The notes: a model not told the origin generated them from the letters alone. A stretch of 64,000 bases of DNA from Moringa oleifera (GCA_021397835.1 JAJFZO010000394.1:372001-436000), one strand, 5' to 3'. Positions 34,110 through 45,139 are shown, numbered from the stretch's first letter. Made by a program: numbers and translations.

Positions 34110-34670
34110 ATCTAGATTTAGCGATCGATCAATCTGTCACTAAATCGAAACAATCTGTCGCTAAATTTTAGCAATAGATTAATGATAGATGAAATTAGTA
34201 ATTAAAATCATTGTCGCGAGAAAAACTAGCGATTGAATTTTGTATCTGTCGCTAAATAGTGACAAATTATAGATAATTAAGGATCTATCCCTAATTCAGT
34301 GACAGATGTTAATCCGTCGCTAAACTAGTAACAAAAAAGATATTTGTCGATAAAATATAACAACAAATTCATTTAGTGACACACAACAATCTGTCTCTAT
34401 ATTAGTGACCGATTTATGTTTGTCACTGAGTATAGCGATAGAATCATATTAGTCGTTAAAATAGTTACAGATTGACCTCTATCGCTATTTTAGCGACAAA
34501 TTAATATCTGTCGCTAAAATAACGACAGAATAGAATCTATCGCTAGTTTAGCGACAGACGAATATCTATCGTTATTTTAGCGATTGAATAGTAATTTATC
34601 GCTAAACTCAAGGGTTTTAATACAAACTGATTAGCGACTGATGGATTTGTCGTTAATATAATTATTTTTT
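34110..34670. repeat. Left subterminal palindrome array, element A
   Basis: About ten units of TTTAGCGACAGATTAATCTG type, halves inverted (GCGACAGA / TCTGTCGC), often joined in pairs. The right end (40740-40971) carries the degraded counterpart ('gtcactaacgtgtgtcgtta'). Likely TNPA binding sites by analogy with En/Spm. Confidence 0.85.
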
Positions 34671-34798
34671 ATAAAAAATAAATTTAAATAACTAAACAAA
34701 AATAAATTAAATTAGAATTCATAAAACTTAATAAATACAAGATTGTGTATTATATTATCTTAAAATACAATCTTCAAATAAGAAATTACATTTAATTA

Positions 34799-36334
34799 TT
34801 AAGCGATGCTAGGTCTGCTTATCAAAAGGAGGGCCTCCATCCTACGGATGCATTCATTCATATCAACCTCTCTCTGTAAGCACTTTTGCAATTCGATCTC
34901 GAAGCATATGCGATCATGCTCCCTAGCCTTACGTTGCTTCTCTAATATCTCTTCTAAAGTCCTATGCTCCTCCTCCATACGCTCCTTCATAGACTTACGC
35001 TTCAGCTCTATGCACTCTTCCATAGTCTTCATCTGAGAGCGCATATCTTGCATAGCTACGTCATCAACAGGGTGTCCACTGCTAGAGCGGTCGCCTGAAT
35101 ACCATGATAGAGCTTGACTCCCAAGCCTGTACACTCGACGCTTTTTCTCTCCACCTACTGCCTCATAGTAAAGCTTATTGTAGTCTACCTCAGGCATATT
35201 TGAAGATCCCTCTTATGGCTGAGAAGTTGTGGCAACCAACTCTTCAAACCATTCCTACAATAAATAAAGAATTTTGTTAACTTATTAATTGAACCGAATA
35301 GTGAAATAAAAAAATTAAATTAAATTTACTAGTTAAATATTAAAGACAATAAACTTACATTTACTTTTTTGGAACATTCATCTATGAACTCATCAAGATT
35401 AGATTTTTTAATGTGAGTCTGTTTAAAAAACTTTATTGTAGTAGGCTCACAGCCCAACTCCCATGCCTAAAAAAAATACATAATAAATAATCATAACATT
35501 TTCACTTATATTTCTTAAAACAATTTATGTATCATACATACTAAGCGTCGACAATGGTTCTGCAGTGAACATGAACCAGCACTATGTCAAGAGGGACCTG
35601 ACCAGAGTCCACCTGTTTCGCTTCATCGATTACGAGACATAGTTTCACACTTCTGTTTGTACTATGATCGGTTCCATTTTATTTGCCATTGCTCCCATAC
35701 AGTATCAAGAATAAATTGAGGCTTATTCCTCACCTTATGATGACATGCATACATCAAATCAGCATATCGATCTGCAGCTTGAACCTCTCATGTGACCTTC
35801 ATCACGCCATCCATAGCCTCATCTCATGTAAAATATTTCTACAATAAAAATAAATGTTAGTAAGTATGATAAAATGGAATAAATTTTTTTTTTGGTAAAT
35901 AAATATACATACTTTGAATTCTCATAATAAAACTCATTGGTTTCTCGAGAAACCATCTTCCACGTGTACCCACATGGATCAACCCTTTCTTGCAAATTTT
36001 ATAAATCTTCGCAGAGCATTGGTGCAAAGATTCGATCCTATCAAATAAGATAATGAATAAATATTAACAAAATTTATATATAAAGATAACGATACGAAGT
36101 ATTAAAAATAGTAATAATAAATACTTACTTGTTATTATTTACATAAATCGGCTGTCTACCTGAACTTTGCATACTCTCTGAGCTAGACATCCTGGTAACG
36201 ACAAAGCCAGAAGAGGCTGAAACATGTGAAGATGGTGCAACTGTGTCCTTCTCTTTATCATGGATATGTGGAAGTGAAAGATACAAATCGTGGATCTTTC
36301 TCTCTGAGATACTCACTTTTCCCTCCAGAGTCAC
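34799..36334 (-). pseudogene. TNPA-like Transposase_24 protein, multi-exon, element A
   Basis: TNPA-type proteins bind subterminal repeats and assist TNP2. The upstream frame is at 36334-36125 (rich in Ser, then an intron). Exon pieces: to about 35913 (VSRETNEFYYEN); 35838-35542 with AMDGVMKV, AADRYADLMYACHHKVRNKP, LDTVWEQWQIKWNRS and MSRNR.SETGG...GPS.HSAGS; 35466-35359 with AWELGCEPTTIKFFKQTHIK and DEFIDECSKK; 35254-34799 with YYEAVGGEKKRRVYRLGSQA and a ~75-residue charged coiled coil ending ISRPSIA. Joining sites are GTATGT/TTGTAG, GTATGT/TTTTAG and GTAAGT/TTGTAG. A few in-frame stops (for example just before EGSSN) make it a pseudogene, though it is the best preserved gene of the window. 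The family is judged from motif memory. Confidence 0.78.
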
Positions 36335-36561
36335 CTCTTCTCTCTCGACCTCTCATATAATCATGTTAATGAACTTGATAAAATTTAGTTTCATAAATTA
36401 ATAAAAAATTTGAGAAAATCTTCCTTGAAAATCAAACTCAAACCCTCTGAAATACATGATGAAAAGATAATATAAAGAATAACTAATTCAACATATATTT
36501 TTTATAATAGATTATATAATTAAAACAGTACATTAAATAATTAAAAAAATAAAAAAATAAA

Positions 36562-37470
36562 CTAATTATCATGTTCAAGATCTTCCTCTTCTTCGTCTTC
36601 TTCCTTTGTAGAATAACTTTCAAAATCTGGGTCATCTGAAATATTTTCTTCTTCTTCATCAATATCTATTAATATCCCACTTGGGTCATTTAAATATATA
36701 AAATGATCGTCCGTATCATTCTTAATTTGATGGACATCTCTCTCATCATCTTGAAACGACGCATCTTGGCTTGATCCACATGTCAAATTAGAGTCTAGAA
36801 GTTCAATGAAAGATCTGGCCTTTATCTTGCAAACAGCCCACCAATCACGCTTATCGCGCTTTAAACTTGTATAAGGAACATGATAAACTTGAGCTGCTTA
36901 TAAAGCTAACACAAATGGTTCATACTTATTTAATCTCCTTGTGTGATTCACATCCACCAGATTATATGATTTATGTACTTTTATGCCCATATTCGGTGTA
37001 AAATCAAACCATTCACACTTGAATAAAACAATTCTTTTGATTGGTAATGTAGGATATTCCAATTGTAACACTTTCGTCAATATACCGAAATAGTTACTTT
37101 CATTTGCGTCATAATTGGACTCTTTAATATAGACTCCACTATTCATTATAGCTCTATCTGAATCGTGTTTTTTAGTGTGAAATTTATACCCATTGACATA
37201 GTAACCTGGGTATGATTTCACCGACCTTGATGGACCCTTTGCAATATCCTTAATAGAATTACAGTTAACAAAGTTTAATGGATCATGAACTTGTAAATTT
37301 TAGAAAATGAATCATTTGACTATACTAACCAAAAATAATTTAACTAAACAAGAAATTAGATTAGAAGGATGCACGTGTAGATTAAACCAACTAGCAAAAT
37401 GAAGCTCCAGATGAGTGTCGACCTCACGATCAGTTATGCGTGGACAATGTTCACATAATTGAGAAATACA
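36562..37470 (-). pseudogene. TNP2 C-terminal end with DUF4216 and acidic tail, element A
   Basis: From 37470 down: CEHCPRITDREVDTHLELHF and ASWFNLHVHPSNL (the TNP2 to DUF4216 linker). Then a 107-codon frame at 37221-36898 with YPGYYVNGYKFHTKKHDSDR, NSGVYIKE, NYFGILTKVLQLEYP and FKCEWFDFTPNMGIKVHKSY plus VDVNHTRRLNKYEPFVLAL, which is DUF4216. Last a 74-codon frame at 36786-36562 that ends in a run of Asp and Glu (residues about 42-74). It follows the Transpos_assoc fragment directly because the TNP2 core is deleted. Confidence 0.85.
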
Positions 37471-37550
37471 AATCCTACAAAATATTAGTATGAAAAATGA
37501 TGATCATTATCAAAGAATATTTTTAATGTACGAATGGTTATGTCAATTGA

Positions 37551-37770
37551 CTACACATCAACAGCTTCATAATGACGATTCTGACACTTTTTACGATTAC
37601 ATGGACACCTTATCTTATCTCTATCCATGAATGCCGATTGACTGCAAGCAAACTGAATGAAATGTTCCATACTATCTAAAAATTCCTGATTTAAGAATCC
37701 ATCTATAAGTCTAAAGAACATCCATTGGTGATCCAATGTATTCATTTTTTTGTTTCTCAAGTCGTTCTAA
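37551..37770 (-). pseudogene. Transpos_assoc domain, N-terminus of TNP2, element A
   Basis: A 69-codon frame: HQWMFFRLIDGFLNQEFLDS, then MEHFIQFACSQSAFMDRDKI and RCPCNRKKCQNRHYEAVDV. The WM...FL...F...IRCPC..C.N pattern is that of the transposase-associated domain, a likely zinc-binding fold. It is nearly identical in layout to element C (15050-15230). A stop follows EAVDV and the reading then jumps to the C-terminal region, so at least 600 residues of core are missing. Confidence 0.85.
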
Positions 37771-37869
37771 TTAAACTAGCTCCCAAAAACTTGCCTCCTG
37801 AAAATTTTAATAATTTAAAAACTTATTATATTATAAAATAATTATCAAACAATTTCGAGGACACATAAA

Positions 37870-38190
37870 ACGCACATAACTTATAATACGACTTGCTTAA
37901 CATTTTATACATACTACCCAAACTTCAAAGGTAAGTGGTTCTATATCATTCAGAAATATACACTTATATGAAGCACAATATAGTAACTGATTGTTCATTT
38001 CATTTTGTAAAATTTTGGCAGCATTTCCCCATAATTTTCCAAGTACATGACATGTATAGATATTCATTAGTATGTACCCGAAGAACAAAGGAGATACTAT
38101 ACAAAATTTTGACAAAATAAAATGAATAACAATTTACACGTGTGCCGCACATAAATGTTACATTTTCAAACTGTCCAATATAGACAATTT
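37870..38190 (-). pseudogene. Conserved block upstream of TNP2 (unnamed), element A
   Basis: Includes a 72-codon open frame (38115-37897) with SPLFFGYILMNIYTCHVLGK, LWGNAAKILQNEMNNQLLYC and ASYKCIFLNDIEPLTFEVWV. It is the best preserved copy of a block also found in elements C and D at the same place, about 130 bases before Transpos_assoc. Not recognised as a named domain. It could be an upstream exon of TNP2 or a small separate protein. Confidence 0.5.
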
Positions 38191-38329
38191 AAGAATTATT
38201 AATGAACACTTTATTATGATGCCCGTACAAACACATGACCGACAATAAATGTTCACTAATAATTCTCAAACGGTGTATTTAAAGGATATGTGTGAAGTCT
38301 AACTTTGCTAATAACAGTAACATTTTATG

Positions 38330-39060
38330 ATTCTCATATAATAGATTAATTTAATTGATTAGTATACAAATAAATTTTCTCAACATTAGTAATAATCATC
38401 CAAATCCAATTACGTAATTAATATAAAATAAATTTATTTGAAAAAATAAAGTTAACAACTCTAAAATTTAATCAACATATAAGTAAATTAATTTTCATAA
38501 AAATCTAATTAATTAAATTATTTATATCATGAAATTATAATGTAATGAAACTATTATCTATGTAATCAATAACAAATTAATTAATTTTATTAACAAATAA
38601 AATTAACAATTATAAAATTTAATTAACATTTAACTAATTTAATTTCATAAATTAATATAATTAAATTATTTATCTCAAATTATATTCTAATTAAACTATT
38701 ATCTATCTAACTTAAAATAAACAAAATTTTTAATTAACTTATAAATTTAACAATTATAGAATTTAATCAATACCTAACTAATTTAAATTCTATGAAACTG
38801 TAATTAAATTATTTATCTTACATTATAAACAAATTAAATTATTTTCTGAATAATATAACATAAACTAAATTTATTAATAAATAAAATTAACAATTGTAAA
38901 ATTTAATAAATATCTAACTAATTTAAATTTCATGTCTAATTAAAATATTTATCTTAAATTACAACCAAATTCAAAAATTACCTAATAATATACCATAAAT
39001 TAAATTTATTATAACATAAAATAAATAAGAAAAAAATTTATTTAAAATCTATAATATTTC
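38330..39060 (-). repeat. AT-rich leader of element A
   Basis: Repeating units of about 100-120 bases with 'aaatttattaacaaataaaa', 'ttaacaattataaaattta', 'atcaacatctaactaattta' and 'aattaaattatttatct'. Four to five loose copies. Similar to 15850-16830 and 10830-11790. No gene. Confidence 0.6.
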
Positions 39061-39596
39061 TATAATTACCAAATATAATCATAATATTCCTATACAATAT
39101 TTTCTAATCATCAACATCATCATCAATAATTTCAATAATTCATTACACAAATCATCTAATAAAGAGGAAAGATGAAAATGGCTACTCACAGTGGAGAAAG
39201 TAGAAGACAAAATTGCACACACCAAGATGCCAAGTAGGGAGACAGTGGCAAACACTCGGCTCTGAGATGGCAAGATAAATGGGCGAAGGATAGTGCTGCT
39301 TGTTGATGAAAACAGCAATTCTACAATTCTAATACATGCCAAGACAACAATCAAAATTAGAAGGAAAAGGAACCGAGTGAAATGGAAAAATTTGAAGAAC
39401 ACAAAAGCAAAGACAGCAAGAGAAAAGGGGGGAAACAAAACGGTACTCGCGTGAAAGGAAAAAAATTAGGGATTTAATTTAGAAGCACTTTAATGATGGA
39501 AGTAAGTGGTGGTCGCTAGAACTGATACCTAGCAACTGCAGTAAAGTCCGTCGTTCAATCCACAGTAAAAAAAAAAATCAAGCGAAGGTAACATTG
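39061..39596 (-). other. 5' leader of element A
   Basis: Holds a 119-codon minus-strand frame (39438-39079) of mainly hydrophobic and Ser residues. Its composition comes from a pyrimidine-rich strand, as in the leader of element C at 16890-16990, so I regard it as an untranslated leader rather than a protein. 39470-39560 shares 'ggtggtcgctag' and 'agcaactgcagt' with C. Confidence 0.45.
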
Positions 39597-40660
39597 CCTT
39601 CGCTTCCATGGGTGCCCTTTGGAGGCCATGCATGGGCACTTCCATGGCAGACATGGCTACCACCTTAGAAGGCCATGGCTGCTACCTTTGAAGGCCATCG
39701 TTGCCTTCGCTGTTACAACGGCCATCATTGTCACCTTCGAAGGCCATGGCTACCGCCATGAAAAGCCATGGCTGCCACCTTTAGAGGCCATGGAAGCCAC
39801 CTTGGAGACCATTGCGGCCATGCATGGATGCTTTGGCCGTGGCCATGGTTGCCTTCACAGCCATGCATGAAGGCTTTTAAGGCAGCCATGGTTGCCTTCG
39901 CGGCCATGCATGAAGGCTTTTGCAGTAGCCATGGCTGCCTTTGCTATCACCGCGGCCATGGCTGCCTTCGCTATCATGGCGGCCATGGCTGCTACCTTCG
40001 AAGGCCATGGTTGCCACCTTTGAAGGCCATGGCTACCTTCGTGGGCTCTCCTGGCTTCTTTCATGGGTAGCTGTGGTTGCCTCCATGGGCACCATGGCTT
40101 CCTTCGTATGTTGGCTCTCATTTCTACTTCTGTTGGTGTCGTGGCTGCCTTTGTGGGTGCTGTGACTGCCTTTGTGGGCATTATGGCTACCTTCATAGGC
40201 ATCATGGCTACCTTCATGGTGGCCGTGGTTGCCACCGTGGGCCGTTATGGCTGCCTTCGTGCGTGGCCATGGGTGCCTCCTTCGCAGCCATGGCAGCCAT
40301 CTTCGAAGGCCATGCCTACCTTCACGGCCATGGCTACCACCTTCGAAGGCCATGGCTTCCTCCTTTGTGGCCATCGCAATCAGCTTCGAAGGTCATGGAT
40401 GGCCGCCATGCAGCGCCCATGCATGGCCACCTTTGAATTATAGCAGCAAGCTCACGGCCATGCATGGTGGCCACCTCGCTTCTGAGGCACTCATGCATGG
40501 CTGCTTTCGAAGGTAGCAAGCTGGCGGCCACCTTGCTTTAGTGGTGGTCATGCATTGCTGCCTTCTAAGGCGGCATGCTCGTGGCCAGCTTACTTCTGCA
40601 GCACCATGCATGGCTGCCTTCGAAGGCAGGAAGCTTGCATCCTTCGCGATTGCCCATGGG
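39597..40660. repeat. GC-rich CCATGG/TTCGAA minisatellite inside element A
   Basis: About 55-60 short units (roughly 15-21 bases) of GCCATGGCTGCCTTCG and GCCATGGCTACCACCTTCGA type, full of the palindromes GCCATGGC, CCTTCGAAGG and CATGCATG. GC content is far above the AT-rich element around it. Because the units are near-palindromic, long frames open on both strands (for example 40063-40443 plus, 39855-40235 minus). They are low-complexity and should not be read as genes. The matching place in element C has different DNA. Confidence 0.85.
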
Positions 40661-40974
40661 ATGGTTGCTAGGTTGCATTGCCTAAATAGTGATTGAAACC
40701 TTGTAGTCGCTAGATCTTTGATTAGCTATCGATTAAAATTTGATTGCTAATCTGTTGTTAAGTTAATTAAAAATTTAAATAAATTAATTAAAAATAAAGT
40801 TAATGACGAAGATAGCATTTGTCACTAACGTGTGTCGTTAATCTATCATTATTCCATCATTATGATAAAATTTTTATTCTATAATAAATCTGTCACTATT
40901 TTGTCGTTATTTAGTGACTGATAAGATTAATCGCTATATTGTGTCATTATTTTTTAATTTTTTTTGTAGTGTAC

Positions 40975-42579
40975 TTGGATAACCATACTAATTCTAGAGC
41001 TAATACATACAACAAACCTCGACTTTAAGAAAGGATGCATTTATTAGATAAAAGGTTGACATATGCTTTACTTATTACTTTAATGATTCGTGATAACTTA
41101 GTTGATTGTAAGGCCATCGTGCCGACAACACAACACTCAAATTTTTGCCTTATCAACTTTTGATGGTAGAATAGTGGCCTATTATGGTGGCAACAGGTGA
41201 CAGAGAACTAGGGTCTCAATTTCAAGTAGGAAGCTTGAGAAATAGCTACCACATCAAGGAAGGCAGCAAGTATGCAAATTATGCAATCCTAACATGGGAG
41301 GTAGTGATAATAAATACAAACTAAATCCCTTAACGAGGATCCATTAGAGGGAAAATTTTATGCCCGTAGTTGTAGTAATTCTAGCTCTAATAGCATATAT
41401 TTAGGTTGTTGCAATTAAAAAGCTCATAGTTGGAACTTGGGGATGGGTCGGTTGGTCCACTCATGGTGTGCACTGATTGGCTTGTCCCTACTGCAGAAGA
41501 TGCATTCCTGGTCTCAATTGGTCGGGTTATGCTTTTAACATTATTACTTTTAAGAGATCAGAGTGCTCAAAGCAAGCCTATGCTTTAAATACATTAGCAT
41601 GAGATAACTTCATAGGATTCAATCATTTTTTGTTGGTCTTTGAGATTGAAGTAATGATTAAAGGGGGACAGTTAGGGGCATTCATATTTCTTTGTCAAAG
41701 GTGAATTTCTTGGATTTATGAAAGACAAACAACTACAAAAGCATTTGCTAAAGGTGTTTTCGTTTATCAAGAACAAAATTTAATGGCTCAAAGATGATCA
41801 AATACCATCCTAGTATCAACCATAAATGATGCCGACTAGAGATCAACGGATATTGCTTTTAGGACTCCATTGGCACCTCATGAGAAGTCAAAGTCTTTAG
41901 GTTATGAGGGAGGACTATGGTCATAAGGCTAATACTCAAATGAATGGATGAAAGGGCACCACTAGGAATAGAGCCTGTAGCTTAAGTTGACCCAACACGA
42001 AGAAACTTACAAGGTGTATAAGTAGTAAGGATTAACAAACTAAGAGCTCTTTCTTGATTCTATGTGTGGTGGTGCATATTTGGTTTTAGTTAGTGGAGCA
42101 ATTTTTCTCGTTAACTCTGTTAATGAATGAGACCTCAGCTTGTTAACTAGTTACATGGAAAAGTCCCTCTAGGGCCGGCTTCTTAGAGGGACTGGCTATT
42201 TAGGCTAAGGAAATTTGATGCAATAATAGGTCTGTGATGCCCTTAGATGTTTTGAGCCAAACGCACGTTGCACTAATTTATTCAACGATTTATAGCCTTG
42301 CCCGATGAGCCTATGTAATCTTTGAAATTTCATCATGATAGGCATAGATCATTGCAATTGTTGATATTCAATTAGGAATTCCTAGTAAGCACAAGTCATT
42401 AGCTCAGGTTAACCATGTCCTTGCCTTTTATACAAATCACCCATCACTCTTATAGATTGAATAGTGTAGTGAAGTGATTGAATGGTGACTATGCCATAAG
42501 AAGTTCCCTGAACCTTATCATTTAGAGGAAGAAGAAGTCATAACAAGATTTTTGTAGGTGAAACTGTGGAAAGATTATT
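40975..42579 (+). rRNA. 18S rRNA pseudogene, copy 2, main part
   Basis: Resumes after element A with 'ttggataaccatactaatt' and runs to 'gtaggtgaaactgtgg' and AAGATTATTA (canonical AAGGATCATTG). Landmarks: 'ttgttgcaattaaaaagct', 'gcaagcctatgctttaaata', 'gatttatgaaagacaaac', 'ataaatgatgccgacta', 'ctgagagctctttcttg'-like 'ctaagagctctttcttg', 'ggtctgtgatgcccttagat' and 'gaaccttatcatttagagg'. A ~48-base deletion at about 41316 removes the 'ctctatgagtctgg' segment that copy 1 keeps. With 33953-34089 it totals ~1.74 kb against ~1.81 kb normally. Many C-to-T and G-to-A changes; not functional. Confidence 0.95.
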
Positions 42580-42818
42580 ATCAAAACTTGTTTAGCAAAG
42601 TGACCTATGAACATGTTATACATATGTTCAAAGGCTAAAAGGTTCTCAAGCCTTTCATCCCTCACGCGATGAGGGTACGTGGCTTGCATCCAAGCCCTTT
42701 ATCAGGTGCAATAATAAACTCAAAATGCGAGATACCCCATGAAACTCGAATGAAGGAGCACACCTCTATCACCCCAATCTCGGTGTGTGGCAGATGGCCA
42801 TATCATCACTAAATGTCT
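42580..42818 (+). other. ITS1, decayed
   Basis: About 239 bases between 18S and 5.8S. The flowering-plant ITS1 motif GGCRY...GYGYCAAGGAA is recognisable in decayed form at about 42728-42750 ('atgcgagataccccatgaaa'). The short length argues against a conifer source. Confidence 0.8.
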
Positions 42819-42980
42819 AAAATGGCTCTAAAGAATGGATATCTCAACTTTTGCATCAATAAAGAACGTAATGAAATGCAATACTCAGTATGAATTGTAG
42901 AATCTCGTGAACCATCAAGTCTTTGAAAAGCAAGTTGTACCCAATGCCATTAGGCCAAGAGCATGTTTGCCTGAGTGTCA
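42819..42980 (+). rRNA. 5.8S rRNA pseudogene
   Basis: Starts AAATGGCTCTAAAGAATGGA (canonical AAATGACTCTCGGCAACGGA). It holds 'atcaataaagaacgtaatg' and GAATTGTAGAATCTCGTGAA (the canonical GAATTGCAGAATCCCGTGAA site), and ends 'ctgagtgtca'. The differences are almost all C-to-T or G-to-A. Length is near the normal ~164 bases. Confidence 0.93.
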
Positions 42981-43194
42981 CGCACCGTTACCCCTAACTC
43001 TTCATACCTTGAGGAAGGAGAAGGACCTCATAAGGTGGATAATGGCCTCTCATGCCTTTTTACTCCCTATTAGCCTAAACATGAGTCTTAGGCGATGCCA
43101 CGTCATGACTTAGCAATGGTAACAAAAGCCTCGTGCTCCTTTTTGCATGCGTTGCTCGTTCGTGGTTAATGGACTCATGATTGATTGATCAAAA
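42981..43194 (+). other. ITS2, decayed
   Basis: About 214 bases between 5.8S and 26S, a normal ITS2 length for flowering plants. A plus-strand 68-codon frame spanning 42907-43113 is chance. Confidence 0.8.
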
Positions 43195-45125
43195 TGTGAC
43201 CTCATGTCAAGGGGGACCACCCATTGAGTTTAAGCATATGAACAAGCAGAGGAAAAGAAACCAACATAGATTTCCCTAGTGATGGTAAGCAAATTGGGAA
43301 AAACCTAACCTGAAATCAAGCACCCTTGGTGCTTAAATTAAAGTCTAAAGAAGCATCCTTAATGAAGGATCGAGCCCAAGTCCTTTAGAAAAGGGTACTA
43401 GAGAAGGTGAGAGCCTCGTCTTGCCCAAACCTTGTAACACCATGAGACATTATCGATGAGTCAAGTTATTTGAAAATGTAGCCCCAATTAAGAATTTTGT
43501 CCAAAGCTAAATACTGGTGAGAGATCGATGGCAAACAAGTACCGCGGGAGAAAGGTGAAATAGACTTTTAAAAAAAGAGTCAAAGAGTGCCTAAAATTAT
43601 TTAGTGGGTAGTAGATAAGGGCTGACGATTCAAGTCGATCAGATGTGTAATGGTCATGAGGCAAGCAATGTGCTTTAGCATTTGCATGCTCCCAATATTA
43701 GCAAGTGGGCTTCTTATTTGACCTATCTTGAAACAAGGGCAAAGGAGTTTGACATGTGTGTGAGTTAACGAGCGAGTAAACTTGTAAGGTGCAAGGAAGC
43801 TAATTTATGGCATCCCTTGTGAGGCATCACTAATCGAACTTGATCTTTTGAGAAAGGTTAGAATGTGAGCATGCCTGTCGGGACACAAACAATGGTGAAA
43901 TATGCTTGAGCGAGGCAAAGCTAGTGGAAACTCTTGTTGAGGCCTATAGTAATACTGACGTGCAAATCGTTTGTCTAACTTAGATATAAGGGTGAAAGGC
44001 TAATCAAACAGTCCAGTAGTTGGTTCCTCGAAAGCTTCCCTTAGGATAGCTAGAGCTCAAATGCATGTTTTATGGGGTAAAGCCAATGATTAAAGCCATC
44101 AGGGGCATAATGCCCTCGACATACTCTCAAGGTTTGAATAAGTAGGATAGGGTAATTACTTCATTGAGCTATCATCCCATGGAATCCAGAGGTCTAAGTA
44201 GGCCATTTTTTTAAGCAGAATTGGCAATGCAGGATGAACTGGAATCCAAGTTATGGTGCTAAACTATGCACTAATGTAGAACCCATAAAAGGTGTTAGTT
44301 AATTAAGATAGTAATACGGTGGACATGCAAGTCAAAATTTACAAGGAAGTGTACAACAACTCAATTATTGAATCAACTAGCCCTGAAAATGGATGGTGTA
44401 AAAGTGCGCAACCTATACCTGACAATTTAGGCAAGGGCCAAGCCCTAACAAGTAAGAAGGTGTAGTGGTCACAACGAAACTCGAGTTATAAGCCTGGACA
44501 GAGTGGTCATCAGTTTAGATCTTGGTAGTTGTAACAAATAGTCAAATGAGAACTTTGAAGGGCGAAGAGAGGAAAGGTTCCATGTGAACGGCACTAGTTA
44601 GTCGATCCAAAGAGATGAGAGAAGCCCATGGATACCGCCTCGGTGTGAGCTTCAAAAGGGGATCTAGTTAAAATTATAGAACAGGGACGTGGAGACTGAC
44701 GGTAACGTTAGGGAGTCTAGAGATGTTTGTAGGGGCCTTAGGAAGAGTTATCTTTTCTGTTTAACAGCCTAACGACCTTGGAAATGGCTCAATCGAAGGT
44801 AGAGTCCAATAGTTGAAAGAGCACCGCACGTCACGTCGGGTCTGGTGCACCCTTGGCGGCCGTTGAAAATCTTGACGACCGAATGGCTTACATGCCCAAT
44901 CATACTCATAATCACATCAGATCTCTAAAGTGAAGAGCCTTTGGTTAATGGAACAATGTAAGCAAGAGAAGTCAACAAAGTGGATCAATAACCTCGAGAA
45001 AAGGATTGGCTATAAGTGCCAGGCAAGGGGGGTCCCTGTCCCAAACCCGTAGACTATCGATGGACCTCCTTTTAAGACAAAAGTGAGTCACCACGTGCCA
45101 TTGAAGGGATAAACTATTAATTGCT
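43195..45125 (+). rRNA. 26S rRNA pseudogene, copy 2, 5' part
   Basis: Begins GTGACCTCATGTCAAGGGGG (canonical GCGACCCCAGGTCAGGCGGG), followed by 'gagtttaagcatatgaacaa' and 'gcagaggaaaagaaacc'. Later landmarks are 'agagagtc'-type D-domain sequence, 'ctctaaagtgaagagcc' and 'ggaacaatgtaagcaagag'. It stops at 45125, where element F inserts between 'attaattgct' and 'cctttaaagg'. The last three bases (GCT) are duplicated on the other side. Confidence 0.94.
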
Positions 45126-45139
45126 CACTACAACAAAAT

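Larger units (their letters stand above)
34090..40971 (-). mobile_element. CACTA element A inserted in 18S (6.9 kb)
   Basis: The right end TTTTTTTGTAGTG gives the inverted repeat CACTACAAAAAAA. The left end is GAATACAAAAAAA, so two of its first three bases have changed. The 3-bp duplication TAC flanks it (34087-34089 and 40972-40974), and removing the element plus one TAC restores the 18S order. On the minus strand it holds, from the right: subterminal repeats, GC-rich minisatellite, leader, AT-rich stretch, unnamed conserved block, Transpos_assoc, remains of TNP2 end with DUF4216, and a TNPA-like multi-exon gene. The catalytic TNP2 core is deleted (joint near 37540), so it could not move by itself. 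Confidence 0.93.

Noticed and set aside
39079..39438. 119-codon hydrophobic frame that could pass for a membrane protein
   Set aside because: It lies in the pyrimidine-rich leader strand of element A; runs of Phe, Leu and Ser follow from base composition, and element C has no matching frame.
39855..40516. Several long overlapping frames on both strands in the GC-rich part of element A, which could look like small repetitive proteins
   Set aside because: They come from near-palindromic ~15-21-base repeats without stop codons. They overlap one another on both strands, show low complexity, and have no start context or family resemblance.
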